NCBI GenBank assembly: GCA_030587525.1
Contig: JAUQYW010000051.1
Coordinates: 1 to 38,131, forward strand
Direction: 5' to 3'
Length of the DNA stretch: 38,131 nucleotides
Origin: Candidatus Sigynarchaeota archaeon
Lineage (GTDB): Archaea > Asgardarchaeota > Lokiarchaeia > Sigynarchaeales > Sigynarchaeaceae
Made by a program: the position numbers and the translations under genes. The first letter of the stretch is position 1, and the number at the start of each line of letters is the position of its first letter. The notes under the pieces are model-generated. The model was given only the letters and a program-made list of their open reading frames with translations, made no database searches and was not told the origin of the DNA. Shown here piece after piece: positions 23,001 to 38,000 of the stretch.

Positions 23001-26000
23001 CCAGGCATGTTACGAGTGCTAATGTCGATGGTATGAAATCTGTCCCCAAGCATCCATCGAAACTCCCGTCCGCGGCATGCGTCAGCACTCCCGGTGGCGA
23101 TGACGATGTCCGGGTGCGCGGCGTTGAATTCGGCATGCGTGGCGAATGAAATGCGCGTCGCCGCAGCCGTGAAATACTTCGAGATCGTGTTGACGACTTT
23201 GCTCGCCAAATTCTTCATCACGGGTTTGTCACCACCATAGAAGCGAACATTCTCGAAGATGAACTCCTTGCTGTCGCCGATCACGACGACATCGACGAAA
23301 TGTTCCACTTGTTCCATACCATTGCCGTCCACGTACTTCCTCGATCCGCGTTTGAACACCAGGAAATCCGGTTCCTTGTCCTCGAAGGATATCTTCACGA
23401 GCACCCCGTCCAAGACGCCGAGCGGCGAATCTTCCGTCGCGAACACAAGCCTGAACGCGGCCTCGGTCATCGCCCCCTTCCACGCACTGGGGCTGAAGAT
23501 CTTCTCCGTCCGCTCCACGAAGTCATTGAATATCTCCTGCTTACTCGGATCATCCTTGATGGTTTCGATGATGTTCTCGTAACTTGCTCCATAAGGCGTG
23601 GCTAGCACGGCAGAGACGTACCGCTTCAAGGATTGTAAATAAACCGACCAGTCTCTCGATCTGATGATTTCCGGCTCGGATCCGGTCTCCCCGGTTTCCT
23701 CCGCGACCGCGCTCGTCTCGCCCGTGCCCCTTCGCATGGCATCGAGGGCAAGGACGAACAGCCATTCTTGCCAATCGTGGGAAGACGCTCCTGCCGCGGC
23801 GCCCAAGACCATGGAATACTTCCCGCCTTGACTCCGTTTCGTCACGCGCGGGAAGATATCCTCGCCGGGGAATCGCAACGCCAGCATAGCGAACTGGTCT
23901 TTGATGCGCGCCAGCACGTCAAGGCGTTCCAGCGTTTCCTCCTTGTCGAAGCTCTTCACGCTCTCGAGGTCTTGCCTCATGCCAGGCCGGCCGCTGTAGA
24001 GAGCCTGGTACATGTCCCTCGCGAGCGGGCTAGCGCTGCTCCAGGTCCCTCCAGGCGCATGCTTCGCGAACTCGGATTCCACTCGCGGGTATAGATCGGA
24101 CAAGACAAGACCGTGCTCTATTAAGCCTGGTAGCACGTCGCGTACCAGCTCGAGCCGCTCCGCGAACCAGGTCATCGCATTGACGTCTCTAGATTTCACG
24201 ATCTTTTCCACGATCTTCTGCATCGTGCTTAAAACCCGCCTGGTTTCTCCCGCCCCCACCTTTCCCATCTTCTCGAGCGCGGCCTTGACCTTAGCCAAAT
24301 CGACCTCCGGGTCGACGCTGAGCACCTCACCGCCGCGCATCCAGTCGCGGACGGCCGCAATGTCGGCTTTGTCGACCTCGTCGGCGGAGTGCATGATCCC
24401 GTCGCGGTCGCGGACCGAGATGAACAGCTCGTTGCCCTCGGGCACGCCGGACGCGTGGGCGATCGCCTCGCGAGCTTGCTTGCCGGTCACCGGAACCTTG
24501 ACCCCGGTCTCGGACTCGATCTGGGCACGCGCGGCGCACATGGTCTCGAACCCGTTGAACTGCACCTGGGCCATGATGTTGCTCAAGCGGCGCTTCCCGA
24601 CCTCGCCCAGGTTGAGGTCGTCCTGGAACGGGTACTGGATCATGCGCCACGCGGGCTCGCTCATGGCGTGGTCGTATTGGGCAAAGTCGAACGAGCCCGA
24701 GTCGATTTCCGAGACAATTCTCCGGAGCTGCTCGCGGCACGCGATGGCGCCTTTCATGGCGGCCATGCTCTCGCCGGCCTCCTTGATCCAGAGCTTGTTG
24801 AATTCGGGTGCCTCCTTAAGGATCTCGTACAAGTATGCATTGCGCCTGACCTGCTGGTCGAGATGCGCCGTCGCCGCCTCGATGCTGACCATGATGTTCG
24901 ACATAGCGACGTAGAGGGCGCGCTCGCTCTGGCGCTGCTGGACGACCTCGGTCGACGACTCCAGCGTGCTGAACCACGTGAGCTCGGGCTGGCTGATGGT
25001 TTGCGAGCCCCCGCCCATGGTTCTGGCGACGCGCATGCGCACGACGTCGCCCGAGCCGAACGCCTCCGAAAGCACGTTCGAGATCTCGTCTGGGCAACCA
25101 AACATGTTGAGTATGTAGCCCAAGCCCTCTTCTTGAAGGAGCTCTTCCCGGATACCTTCCTTGAGCAATTCATGCATGTACCTGCCGATCCACTGGCTGA
25201 ACGACGTGGCGTACGTGTAGGCACCAGTCCATTCGCCGGTAGCCTTGTCGAGTACTTGGGTCAGGCCGCCGGTGGCCTGGTCAATGCCGAAGCGTGCCGG
25301 CATCTTGCACGGGATCTCGTATTGGCCGCCTGCGACGCCTTGAACATTGACCCATGTATTCTCCAAGATCTGGCCGGATATGCCGACCGTGAGGACGCAG
25401 GTAACGACCATGACTATGGCATTGAAAAGAGCGATGCGCCAATCTCCGCCCTTGAAGATGTCTCCAGAGCTGGCCGCCTGGTACGCATTGACATAGCTCG
25501 ACGAGAAATACATGAGGGCATAATCGATGGCATAGTTCGGGTCGGTCATGGGTGCCATGTACCACGGCACGTGGACCGTGCCAGCAGCGTCCTCGATATC
25601 CCGGGTCTCTTTGGCATTCCACGCGTATGAAGGTGCTGGACCGCTCCTCGACGTTATCTCGAAACCGAAGCGCCCCTTCTCGTCGATCGTGTACATCAAG
25701 CGGCCGAGCCTGCCGGCGGTGCGCCGCTGGATTACTTGCTCGGTCGTCGTCACGGGGGTCGTGTCCGACCAATAGAGGTGCGCGGTGCCGTTCCCGTCTC
25801 GCGTGTATCGCACGCTCATGCCGGCGTTATCGATCGTACCGGTAATGAGCACCGTGCCATTGCATCCCGGCCAGATATCTGCATATGACTTTGGCTTGGA
25901 GAGTTGAGTTTCCATGGCGGCCGAACCGCACAAGAGAGCACCGACCCTCAACACTCGCGACCAGTTGTTGTGTATCGTGATGGCGAACGAGTAATCGTCT

Positions 26001-29000
26001 CCATATTCATATGTGCCTCGACTGGTGACGTCTTGCAAGTCCACGATCTCGGCCACCGCGGACCACTCCGATGCATCAACAACACCCCATTCCAAATATG
26101 TCGCTGTCACGTTCGATCGAGGAGGCGTGTAGTGGTATTCATATTGCGTCTGCATCATGAAGAATGCAGGATACAACTCGTTGCAGAACGAGCCGTTGCC
26201 GCGGTACATGTCGTGCACCGCATGCGTGAACATGCTGTCCGTCGACGCTTGATAGAGCCCGAGGCGGTAAGTCTCGCCAATGAATTCCCCGTGGACCGAG
26301 CCTTCCATGTCAGGCAGCTCGAACGACACGCGGAACGGGTCCGGCTTGTTGCTCGGGTCCTCGTCCAGCGCGTCGGCATAACCGATAGCCGACGTGCCGA
26401 TGTACTCGTAGGGATACACGCCTTCCTTGCCGACATCCGTCCGCATGACCTCGGTTGCTTTCGCGGGGTGGCCGGCGCGGCACTCGCTGATCGCGCCCCA
26501 GATGCCCTTCGATGCCTGGCTCCACAAGTAAAACAGCGCCATGGTGAAAATGAAACCACCTATCGGCCCGAGGAATATAGTGCCCAGGATGCCGGCTAGC
26601 ACCATGATACCAATGCTCACTGCCAAACTCGCAGCTTGCTGGACGAGCCACCACCCATCGATGTTTGCCATGAAGTCGTTCCATGCCATGTCGTAGGCGT
26701 ATTGCGACGCGTCGAATGGTTCCCGCGGGTCGAGCCACGAGATCGGGAAGAATCGGTCGCCGCCGCCCGTCTTGAAATTCGCAACTTCCCAGTCGAGCCT
26801 GCGGTTCCCGTTGTAATCGTAGGCAACGCCGATGCAACGCGGCGTCGAATCCTCGGTTTCCACGTCGTAATAATTGTAGGACTCGTTCGTGAAGATATAC
26901 ATGGTCTCATACGCGTTATTATCATCGGAATCGTAGAAATAAATAACGCCCGGCTCTGTCCGTATCTCGTCGGGCAAGGCGGTGCGTGGGTCCGTCACAA
27001 CGATCGTGGACGGGTCGTCGATCACGATGACATCGCACGTGACTTGCTGGTCGCCATCGGGACCGAGCATGATGAACGTGCGCTGTTCTTCGAGGTCGCA
27101 GCTCTGCTCCGTGATGCCGTCGGTCGAAACCGTGTGGGTCTCGTAGGTCCGGGTGCCGTCCCATGACGTTGCCGTGCTGTTCGCTCCGAGCTCGCGGGGC
27201 TGCGTTGCCCAGTAGTCCGCGTGCTGCGCGTTGACCTCATACTGTCCATCAAAATCCATATCCACTTGCTCCGACATTTCATGAAGCTCGGACGAGCCAT
27301 CCCATTTCCACGCGTGGTGCTTCCACGTGCTCGTCGCAGCATCCCAGATCGTGAGGTTCGACAGCAAGGTGCTCTTCGATGAAACGGTCACGCTGCTTGA
27401 CTGGATGTAGTTATACGAGCCGTCCTCGTCGAGATCGATGCGGGTCTCGTTTATTCTCTTGTGCTGCGCGATCGAGATCTGCGAGCCTTGCGCGGCGACA
27501 GTCGTCGTGTGGTCGAACGACCACGATTCCACCTCGCAGAGCCCATTTGTATTTCCGTCGATGCCGACCATGCAATTGTCGCCATCGAGATAAGGCGTGA
27601 TTTCGACGCTAGACGCGATGATACCTGTCCATCCCGCGCTGCAGACCACCTCGCCCTCTGCGAAGGCGACCTTGGAAGTCCATTCCACGCGTGCGAAGCC
27701 CGTGGCATTGTCGAACGACAGAATCTTGCCCGTTGCGCCTCCAGTAACGCTTATGATCGCTGCGCCTGGCAGTGGGGCAACCCCAAAGGCCGTCGATGCA
27801 GTAAATTGCACGCAGAACGACGCGTTGCCATCTTGGTCGTAATATTGGATAGCCAGGTCGAGCACGCCATTCAGATCCGTGTCCATGGCCTCAGACATCA
27901 CGAAAGACTGGCGCTTCGCTGCGATCACGCACCCTTCACCCGCAGCCACCCATTCTGGAGAGAGTGGGCCGACATACGCAGTGCCGAGCAAGTACGACGT
28001 ACTCTGGATGGCGTTCGATTGCCAGTCGAAGCTCTTCGCATAGAGCGGGTCAACGATGGTGCCAGACGAGCAATTGAAACGCGTGATCTCGACTTGCTGC
28101 AAATCGATGCTCGCTGCCGATATTAAGGTGATCTTCCGCAAGCTGCCGCTGAACGTTATCTCGCCATATGCTGGTAAGTAGATGCCATCTGCAGGAGTTG
28201 ACTGGTCACGCAAGCCGCGGAACACGGCCTCGGTGAAGCCCGCGCCTTCGGTAAAGGCCGTGATGGGCACGGGTACGTTGATCGACGTCTTGTTGTACAA
28301 ATCGAGCTTCAAGTACGATGCGGACGATTCGTGCTCGAAATAGAACCCGGTGAGCGCCACGATGCAAGATTCATTGTTGATCTGGCTCGCATTCGTCCAT
28401 TGCACGATGTATTGCACGGTATCGACGCCATTTGAAAAACCCGCGGGAAGCGCAAAGCAGTCATCTATCGTGCTCTGATTATAGAACCTGGACGTGAACG
28501 ATGCGACCACGACCCCCGCCCGCAAGAATATGAACGTGATCTTCTCAACCATGGACGGTTGGGTTGCATACACCTGGTAACCGAAGTTCTTGTAATGGCT
28601 CCACGCCACCTGGTAGGCCCCGCCGCCAGCATCGACGCGGTCGAGGCCGGGCGCGAAACGGCTCAGCGAGGTATAGTCGATAGTCAGCTGGGCCGCGGCG
28701 GTGGATGCCCGCAGCATCCCGATGTCGAATTCCATGTCAACTTTCTCGTCCATCGATGCCTTGTATGATGCAATGTCCAATGACATGTTTGATACTGCGC
28801 TGCTGGAGAAGTTCGTGCCGACCAGGTACCCGGTATCGAAATAATCATTCGCCAAAGCCGTGGCGTTCAGCATCGCGTTGGTCCCGTTTGCATACTTACC
28901 TTGGAACGAGACCGTGAAACCGCACCATCCGTCCTGGCCGTTGATGAACAAGTCCCCAGCACCGGCGAAGTTGCTCCCGGTCGCGACTGATCTCGCCGAG

Positions 29001-32000
29001 AACAAGCAAAGTGGTGGCCGGCAATTCGCGAGCGCTCCATAAAAGAAATGCGTTGCTCGATACGCGTTGCCATTCGCTTCGTCCCGCGGGTAAACCGTGG
29101 GCGGTGCTACGAATCCACCGAAATCTTGCTCGAATGTCAACACGTCACCATCGATCGACACCTTTATATTCGCCGTGTCCATAAAACACTTATTCGCCGT
29201 TAATGCCGTGTATATCTTGTCGGCAACAGTCGCCGGCGTCTCGCTCTTCGTGACCCAGTCGAACCAGTCATTGATGATTCCCGAAATATCCTTGGGCCCG
29301 ATTTGCACGAAGATGCGGTGCGCTTCAGGCACCGAAAAGAGAGCCGGGTTTTTGGCGCTCTCGATCCCGAAGGCCGTATCTGGTGCGAGGTCAAGTTTCC
29401 CTACCAACACTGCCCATTTCTCACCGGCCACGTTGTTGATGATGAAGTGGTCATAGAAATAGGTCTCCGGGATCTGGTCGTATGGCCAAGCACCGCACTG
29501 GACAGTGATCTCGTGCTTTGCTTTTTGGAGCGAGCCAGTATCGGCCGCGAGCACGCCGGTGCGGATGTTGAGGTAGCCCTCTTTCCACGCGCTGTACGGG
29601 AATAACGTGGTACTGGTCATGGTCGACGTGTACGGGATAGGACTGGAGAAATCAGGAACGATCGAGTAGTTGCGGTTATAATACAAGTCGCGTTCTGGGA
29701 GTGCTTGCTGGATGTTGCGATACAACCGGACATCGACATAATCAGGCTCGGAACCGTTGATCTCGGTCGACGGCCAGATTCGGACACCATCGATCGACGT
29801 CTGCGATGTTGGAATGACTTGCATGATGGGGCTCGTCGTCGCCACCCAGGTCTCGTCTGCATACGACACCGGCAAGTTCTGCACGTTGCTAAAGGGCGCG
29901 ATCAGCGCCGTGTTCGTGCCGAACGCGAAGTCCCGGCCCGCGTAGTAATTATCATATTTCGGCGAATTCCACGCAAGAGCTTGATCAGCGTACTTGAAGC
30001 AATGCTCGTCCCAGAACTCGACGCGCGTCTTATTCGTTGCCAATGCGTTCCGCAACGACGTCGTACCGAGGTCGAATTGTTGGCTGAAGTTCTTGACCAC
30101 GATGTCCTTGACGCCCGGGGCCTTGCGGTAGGTCATGATGATATCATCCATGATGCCATGTGCATTGCCGTTCGCAGGCAGGTCGTTGAGCACGATGTCG
30201 CCGAACGAGAATTCTTGCGATGCGAGGGCCAGCGATGCCGCATTCTGGGGCTTCGATAATGCCCAATAATTCGAGAACTGGTAGTAGTGCCATGGCTGCA
30301 CGATGACCGTGACCTTGCGATCATACTGGGCGAGGTGCTGGGCATTGTAACCGACGCCGGTCATGGGATTATTCGCACGCTCGCCGGTCGAATCGTAGAT
30401 CGTGAAAATACCAGATGCAACCGTCGGCATCTCCCGGGTACTTATCCATTCATCGAGCTTGAATCGCAAGAACACGTTGCGCGATGCGATGTCGTCCTCG
30501 GACCCGGCAGTCGTGTTAATCGAACCATCACCATCCATGTCCGTGATAGGCATCTCGTAATACGTCCAGTCGTTGCCGTTGGGCGTCGATGGGGATTTTT
30601 TGCCGTTGTTGTCATCCTCGTGGAACGCGTTCTTGATGTCGTCCCAAGTCGCTGTCGCCGGGTTCATGAACGGGTCTGATGGTATGTCGTAGTCTTGCAC
30701 GTTCAAGATACCCGTGAGGTTGCCCGTGATGGCGAATTGCAAGTCATCGGTCAAGCCGTTGTGCGTGCCACCATAGCGATCGAGCCCCATGTTCTTGGTC
30801 ACGTTGTTGCAATAGAAACTCAAGAATTGACTGCTGAATAGGCGCTCTTTGACCCGCTGGGGCATCAGACTTGATACAGTGATGATTGATTCCCACCCTT
30901 GGATAACTGGATCAATCCAGTATACGTTCGCATCGTCGGCGCACGAAACCATCAAGATCACGTGGCATGTCCTGCTCTCGAGCAAGGAATTGCCTGAACC
31001 TGTCCATCCATTTCCAGCTGGGGCATTCGACAAGATATCGAAAATGGCTGGGATTGTCATGTTCAAGCTACCAGTGGTAATCGACCGCGCGAACGTGGCG
31101 TTGACCAGCGGGTCGTTTACATCCATGACGATGAATGATACAGTGACCGGATCGATATATGCGTCCCCATCCGTGTTCGTGATGCTGGGCACGACGACCG
31201 ACGTGTTGAGTTGAGCGCGGTAGGGCATGTAGAGCTCCGGATAGAGTAAGGCCGAAGGTGCGGTCGAGTTCAACGCGTGCATGAAGATGCCCTCGCGAGT
31301 CTTGTTGCCAACCTTGACATCTGCCCACTTGATACCATCACGTGCAGTGCTGTTCACGAATTGCCAACCACTAAGTAATACCTCATTTTTATTCAAGCGC
31401 TGCTCGTTGCGGAAAACGCCCGCTGGTCGCTGTCGGAGCTCGTCATGGAACAAATCGGTGAACGTGATCGTCGTCTTGTAACCCGATACCTCGGCAGTTA
31501 GGTCGTTGAGCAACATGTCGGTCATGTTGAAACCGGCAATCGCCCGGGCATGGGCTGCCTTGTATATATCATTCATGCCGTACCCGATATCGTTGTGCTC
31601 GACCCGAATCACATCAACCTTGAAATGTGTGGCATTCATGACCGGTATGCGGAGGCTAATGTTCGCGTTGGAATCGAGCGGATATCCCGTGAAATTGCCA
31701 TATGCGGGATCGGATGCGTTGGACCACGTGCCGAAGATCGGGTCACCATTGTCATTGGTGATCTCTGCACCCGAAGCATCGCGCAAGTTCGAGAGCCACG
31801 TGGGTGTTGTGAATGTTGACTTGTAGATATCGCTGATAGCCGGGCCGTCGCGCTCGATGACCAAGCGTAATTTGCTGAACGTGACGTTATAGCCCGAGGG
31901 ATCGGTCATCGCAATCGAACCACCAGTGGCGTTGTTATGATCATATGTCCCGGTCTCAAGTGCTGTACCATTCGACGTGATCGATGGCAGTTCCGACGTC

Positions 32001-35000
32001 AAGTTCCAAACTGATTTCTGGGCTTGCCAGAAATTCGTGACGATGCCGAGGTTCCCGATCATGACTTCCTTGCACGAATAATTCGCTAACGACGTGATCT
32101 CGAACGTCAAATCGAGTGGCTTCTCGATCCACGTGTCAGAAACATTGTCCCCATCGGTATCGATGTATAATAGACCGCCATAAAACTGGTCATAGAGCCC
32201 GTCATTGTCCGTGTCGATCGGGGCCCAATCCGTGAACCCGTCGAGCGGGATCATGAACGGTTCCCAATCGGAACAATCGCCTGGCAAAACCAGATCAAAA
32301 TGTTGCACAAGAACCCCGTTAATCTTGATGGTAACGTTCGCACCATCATACGACGGATACATGGCCTCGTACCTGCTCCTGAACTCTTCCTCGTCGATCG
32401 GGTCGCCGAGGTCATAGAAGGCGGGGTTGAACCTACCCTTCACTGCAGTGCTGCCCTCGTACGTGGTCTCGTTGTCGATCTCGATTGCCTCGTATTCTGC
32501 CCACAAGTCATCGACAGCATTCGGGTCGGGCACGAAGATTGACGTCGTGTTCCGTATGCTGACCATGCCGTAAATCATGGGATACATGGTGACCCACTCG
32601 GGCAGTTCTGGCGTCGCGTTGCCGATGTCGCGGCCCGCGAGCATGTCAACGATGGTCTGCAAGTCATCGCCGCGGATTCCCATGCCGTAATCCTCGAGCA
32701 TGTAGTCCAGGCCATATACGAGTGAAGGCATCGAAAGATTGTACGAGTACGTGCTCTTTATCGTGATCTGGCCCACGTTCGAGCTAGACGCAGCGAGATA
32801 TGCCGTTTCATTGCTCCACGCCGTGAACTTGTAATTGCCAGGCGCGAGCCATTCGAGGCCGGCGATCTCGGGCGAAACGTAAATGTCAACGGTGCCGTCG
32901 GTGTTCGTCATTGCTTGCAACGATGACGCATTCATGATAACCTCGTCCGTCGCCGGGTCGCTGAGTTCCATGTAGACCGCGGCAGCGTGGTCAGGCACGC
33001 GGAAGTCGTCGTTCCAGCCGCTCGCATCGGTATCGCCGCCCGGTGTCGCTGTTTCTGGTGCAAGCGTTCCGTTTGTAGTAGGATTCGCCTCGACAAGCTG
33101 CATGGTGACCGGGAAGCCTGTAAGATCTGGCGTGCCATCACCATCAATGTCATGCTGTTCAAATATTTGCGCAGCCGATACCTCGCGGCTGCCTCCGAGT
33201 AGCATGACTTGCTCGCGGGAAAGTCGGATGCGGCCGATCGAGTGGCTATCAGCGTGGTAGGGATCATAATAGGCAGCGCCGTGAGAGCCATCATTCTCGA
33301 ACCAATCGGCGTTGGAAGCGTTCGCGAACCACGATGGCACGAGCGAGTTGCCATTACCATCGACGGGGATAGATAATTCCTTGCCAGCCCACGAGAATTG
33401 CGCGTCGTAGAACGCGCGGGCAAATAAGCTGATGTCATCGACCGTGACGCACGTTCCTTGCAAGTTCAATGCTTGAATTATCTCCACGACATCCTTGATG
33501 GGCAAGCCATCCGCGAAATTGACGGTAGCGATGCCTTGCGCGTTCGTGAAAGACACTAGCCACGCGCTCGGCCCCCAATTTCGAAGCGCGACCGTGCCGG
33601 GCACCGGCTCGAGGTACGGGTAGAAGATCGGGTCTTCCCGCACGGCTTGCACGAGCCCGGTGGTTGTTCCGACGAGCGACTGCACGAGCTGGGCGGGATA
33701 GAGGTCGAGCAAGTAGCCGAGGTCGGTCGATCCTTGCACGTCGTCGCGCCATTGCAAGCTATTCGGCGTGATACCGACTTGCACCCAGACAGGCTTGTTC
33801 ACCAGCGGGGTGCCATCGGCCGCCGTCAGATTAAACGACATGGAGAAGGGATCACCATACGTGGCATTCGTGATGAACTGGTTGAAGCTAAGACCATCCT
33901 CGGCGCCATAGATCGGGTTATCATGCACGTTGCGCTGTATATCCCGGGCATTCGAGCTCGCTGCATCCGTCACGACGAACTTGAGCTCGGTCGGGGCATT
34001 GCCCACGACGAGCGTGAGGGAGATGCTGGTCGTTTCGTACCTGGGGTTCGCCTGCCCACCGAGCACGACGGGATCATAGACGATCCTCGCTGAATACGTG
34101 CCGGGTGGCAAGTAGGTCGGCGTGTTCTTTGCCGTGTCGACCACGAAGCCGAACGCTCCGCCAGCGCCGATCGTGAAGGCGAGGTAGGGCTGGAAGGTGC
34201 CGGGTGCTGTCTCTATCTGGAGCAAGCCGGTCGATCCCGTGTCCCAGTAATTGGATTCATCGAGCTGGATCGCCATCGTGGAGTTCCCCAAGATGCTGTA
34301 GTCGGCCAGCGTCGTGTTGTACAGGAATGCAAATCCAGGCGAGAATTGTGCGTAGATGCCGATGCCCGCCGTGACGTTGCACGACGCTGTCCCAGGCTTG
34401 ACCACGAGGCAATACTTGCTGCCCGGGGTCACGGCGATGCCCGCCGGGATCGTCGTCCAGCCCAGTGCATCGAGCCTATCGCCCGTGAAGGTCGCATACG
34501 GCACGGTTGTTGACCAGGCCATCGTGTCGCCATACTCGAGAACATCGCCGCGCACTTGCCACACCTCGACCACGATGTTCGTGGGGTCGTTGGTCGTGTC
34601 ATTGTCGTCGCACGTCATGAGCTTGATGCTATCGATGCGCGTCCGCTGCGGGATGAACTGCACGCCGAGTCGAGCTGCGGTGACCGGCCCCACGTTGATC
34701 GGGATGGTGCCGAGCGTGATATTCGAGTTGGGAGCGATGCTCGGCAATGACCGGTCGAGCACCCACGCGCCCGTGGCGGGATTGTATCGCACGAGCTTGA
34801 AACTCGATGATATCTGCTGGTTCGCCATCATCGCCATCATCTGGTGGTTATCGTCATCGCGCAAGTTGCCCATGAACGCCGTGAGCTCGCCGGCCGTGAT
34901 GTCGGCGCGCCACGAAGTCCTGGCAAGCGTCGTGATCTCGATAGGCGCAAGTGCCCGCTCGTACACGAGGACATCATCGAGGAATCCTGCGAGGGTCGCG

Positions 35001-38000
35001 TTCGTCGCGCGATCGAGACCGAAGGCAAAGTTCCCGGGGATGAAGCTAGCCGACATGTTAAAAACTACTCCGGTCGATTGCTTGACGAGCAAGCCATCCA
35101 CGTACGACGTGATGCGGCCCGCGGTGGGCTCGAACACGACTGCGATCAAGTACCAGGATAATGGCTCGAACGCGTAGTAATGGAAGATCGTGCCGCTTCG
35201 CCAGATGATGCGGAGCCCGTCAGGGCAGATGCCGATGGCCGTGCCGGGCAAGGCGGTGCCGTTGACCACGCGCCGCGCGTCGAGTAACGGGGTGCCGAGG
35301 CTCGACGTGCCGTCGATGGCGAGGGCTTGGACGCGCACTGCCACGGTCGTGTCACGCGTGGCGGAGTCCGTGGTGTTCAAGGCAAGGAACGTGGTCCCGT
35401 TCAAGTACAGCGCCTTGCCGAAGAACCCGGCGCCGTAGGCCGGCGTGACGCTCTTGTTGCCTTGCATGACCAGCGATGAAACGTGCTGCCCTGCCGCGAT
35501 CGAGCTCTCCATGGTCGCGTTGACCAGGAGGTTGCCCGATGGTACCGGCGTGTCGTCGCTGTAATAGGTCGCGAGCTCCGACGTCACGACCAGCGATTCC
35601 TTGGCGATCGTGAACGGGCTCGCGAGCGTGAAGGCCGCCGCGGTGAAGAAAGGCGAGCCGGTGTACCGCAAGCGCATCGCCGCGTATGTACCTGGATCAC
35701 CAATAATCTCGATGTCTGTTGACTGGAATATCCCGGGCTTGCCATCCGCGGGCATGCCGATGGGGTTCGGCTCGTCGCTCGACACGTAGAGCGAGTCGAC
35801 GAGGAAGTTGCTGATCTTGGCGCCGAGCACCGTGCCGCTCGCGTTCGCGACGATCCGGTCAACATGCAAGTAGTCAGAGAAGGGAATCGTGAGGCTTGTC
35901 GCCGTCCAGCCGCCGACCTGGATGGTCGTGGTCAAGGGGGAAATGGTCATGTTCGTCGTGGCCGGGCACGTGTAATTCAAGGACGGTATGGCATACTTGA
36001 CTAGATGTACCTGCGCCGGGTTACCAGCGTAGGCATTGGATGCCCACGTCGTTGCCCCGGCGAGCACGTCGGCGAGATAGACGCCAGCAATACCAATAAT
36101 TTGCGTGGGTGCCGCCGTCGACGCGATGCTGCCAGTCCAATAATCATTATCGATGGCCGTGACCTTGATGCCCGCGATGTTGCTCGCGTTGAACGGAACA
36201 AGCGGGTTAGCTTGGAGCAGCGCACTGAAGGGTACAGCGATGCGGATGAGCTCGAACTCGCCCGCGCCGAAATCCACGCGTCGCGATTCGGGATGCACGC
36301 TCGTGTCAAAGTAGGCCGCGAGGGCTGCCTTGTCAAGCACGAAGGGATAGGATTGCAGCGTCGGCGTCATGAACTCGATGGTGATGTTCTTGAACGTGCA
36401 AGCTTGCAGCTCGTAGCTGAACGCCGCGGGCAAGAGCAAGTCAATGGCGAAGCCCTCGAACGCCGTTATGGGCCGCGACAAGTTCGCGAGCTGGTCGGTG
36501 AGATCGACCGCGAAGCCAGTGGTGACGCCGTTTGACTTGAACTGCCGCGACACGAAGAACATGTCCTCGGTCGCCGTGGCATCCGTTGACCAGGGCCAGT
36601 TGATAGCGGGGATCTCGACGCCGGTGATCACGGCCTGGTTGCCGTAAGAATACTTCGCCGCGCGCGTGACGTTGAGCAAGTTACCAGTGTAAGCATCAAG
36701 GGAGGTGACAGGCACCTTGAACGACCCGTTCGGTGCCGTGATCACGCTCGCGTAGTGCAAGCCATCGATCGTGATGTCGACCTGGTCGCTCGCATAGCCG
36801 AGGCCGAACGAGTCGACGATCTGCCCGCTGATGATGGAACCATAGGACGCGCTCAAGGTCGTCGCCAAGCCTGCCATGGTCTTGGTCGTGTCGAGTGATA
36901 CCTCGAACTTACCAATTGCTCCAACATTGCCCGCGCGATCGGCGGCCTGGTACTCCACGACCGTGAAATTCACGCCGGGGTTCGATCGCCACATGTCGGC
37001 GAGCGATGCTTGTACCATGTAGGATCCCGTCACTGCTGGGGGCTCCACGATCTCCATCGCTGTGATGACCGAGCCGGTCGCAGTAGCGAACGTGAGCTCC
37101 AGCGTGCTCGGCTCGGATATCGTGAACGCGTAAACTGCTTGCCGCGAAACCAGGTACGCTGCCGATGTATCATTCAAGGTCGTGGCAACGGCGATGCTCG
37201 CGTCGAGACCATTGACTTGAGGCAAAACAGGGCCCGTGATGGAAGGAGGTGCATTGTCCACGAGCATGTTCATGTAGGCGGTGCCGGTGGTATTCCTGTC
37301 CGTCATAGCAACTGCGCGTATCGTGTACAAGCCATCATCCACAGCGGTCGTGTTCCACGCCGTCGAGAACGTTTCCCGATCCCTCGTGCCGTCGGTCTGG
37401 ATTGTCGACCAGGTCGCGTTGTCCGTGCTGTAATCGAAGGTCACGTTCATGACGTGGATTTCGTGGACGCGCGCGGCGAGGGTCGTGATGCCGCTAGCCG
37501 GGAATGCCGAATAAGCGTTCCTCGCCGATGCCTGGACCAGCGCCCTGCTCGCGGCGTGATGGTCGATTTCTGCCCATCGGTTCACGATGTTGAAGTTCGT
37601 GCCCGGGGCGAGGCTGTAGTTGAACCTCTCGATCTGGCCATCCCAGCTCGTCTTGATGTTGTCGAGCTTGCAGGCGTCGTGGAACGTGACGCGCATGGCG
37701 CGCAAGCCGCGGCTGTCGAGCGGGACCGTCGATGTCACGATGGCCGTCGTGCTGCCGATCTTCAGCTCGCACGCGGTGGGGGATATCACGCTCAGCGAAA
37801 CATGTGCCCAGGATCCTTGCGAGAATCCGACACCGAGCCACGTGCCATCCATGCTCGCCGCTCCCACGCTGTTCATCACGCCAGCTTTAAACTGGACACC
37901 GAAGATGCGTGCGCCAAACTGATTGAGCAGCTCGATCAAGATCTTCGATGGCGATACCGTGTCAGGCACGTAGTACACGTCGAACTCGACCGTGCCCGAG

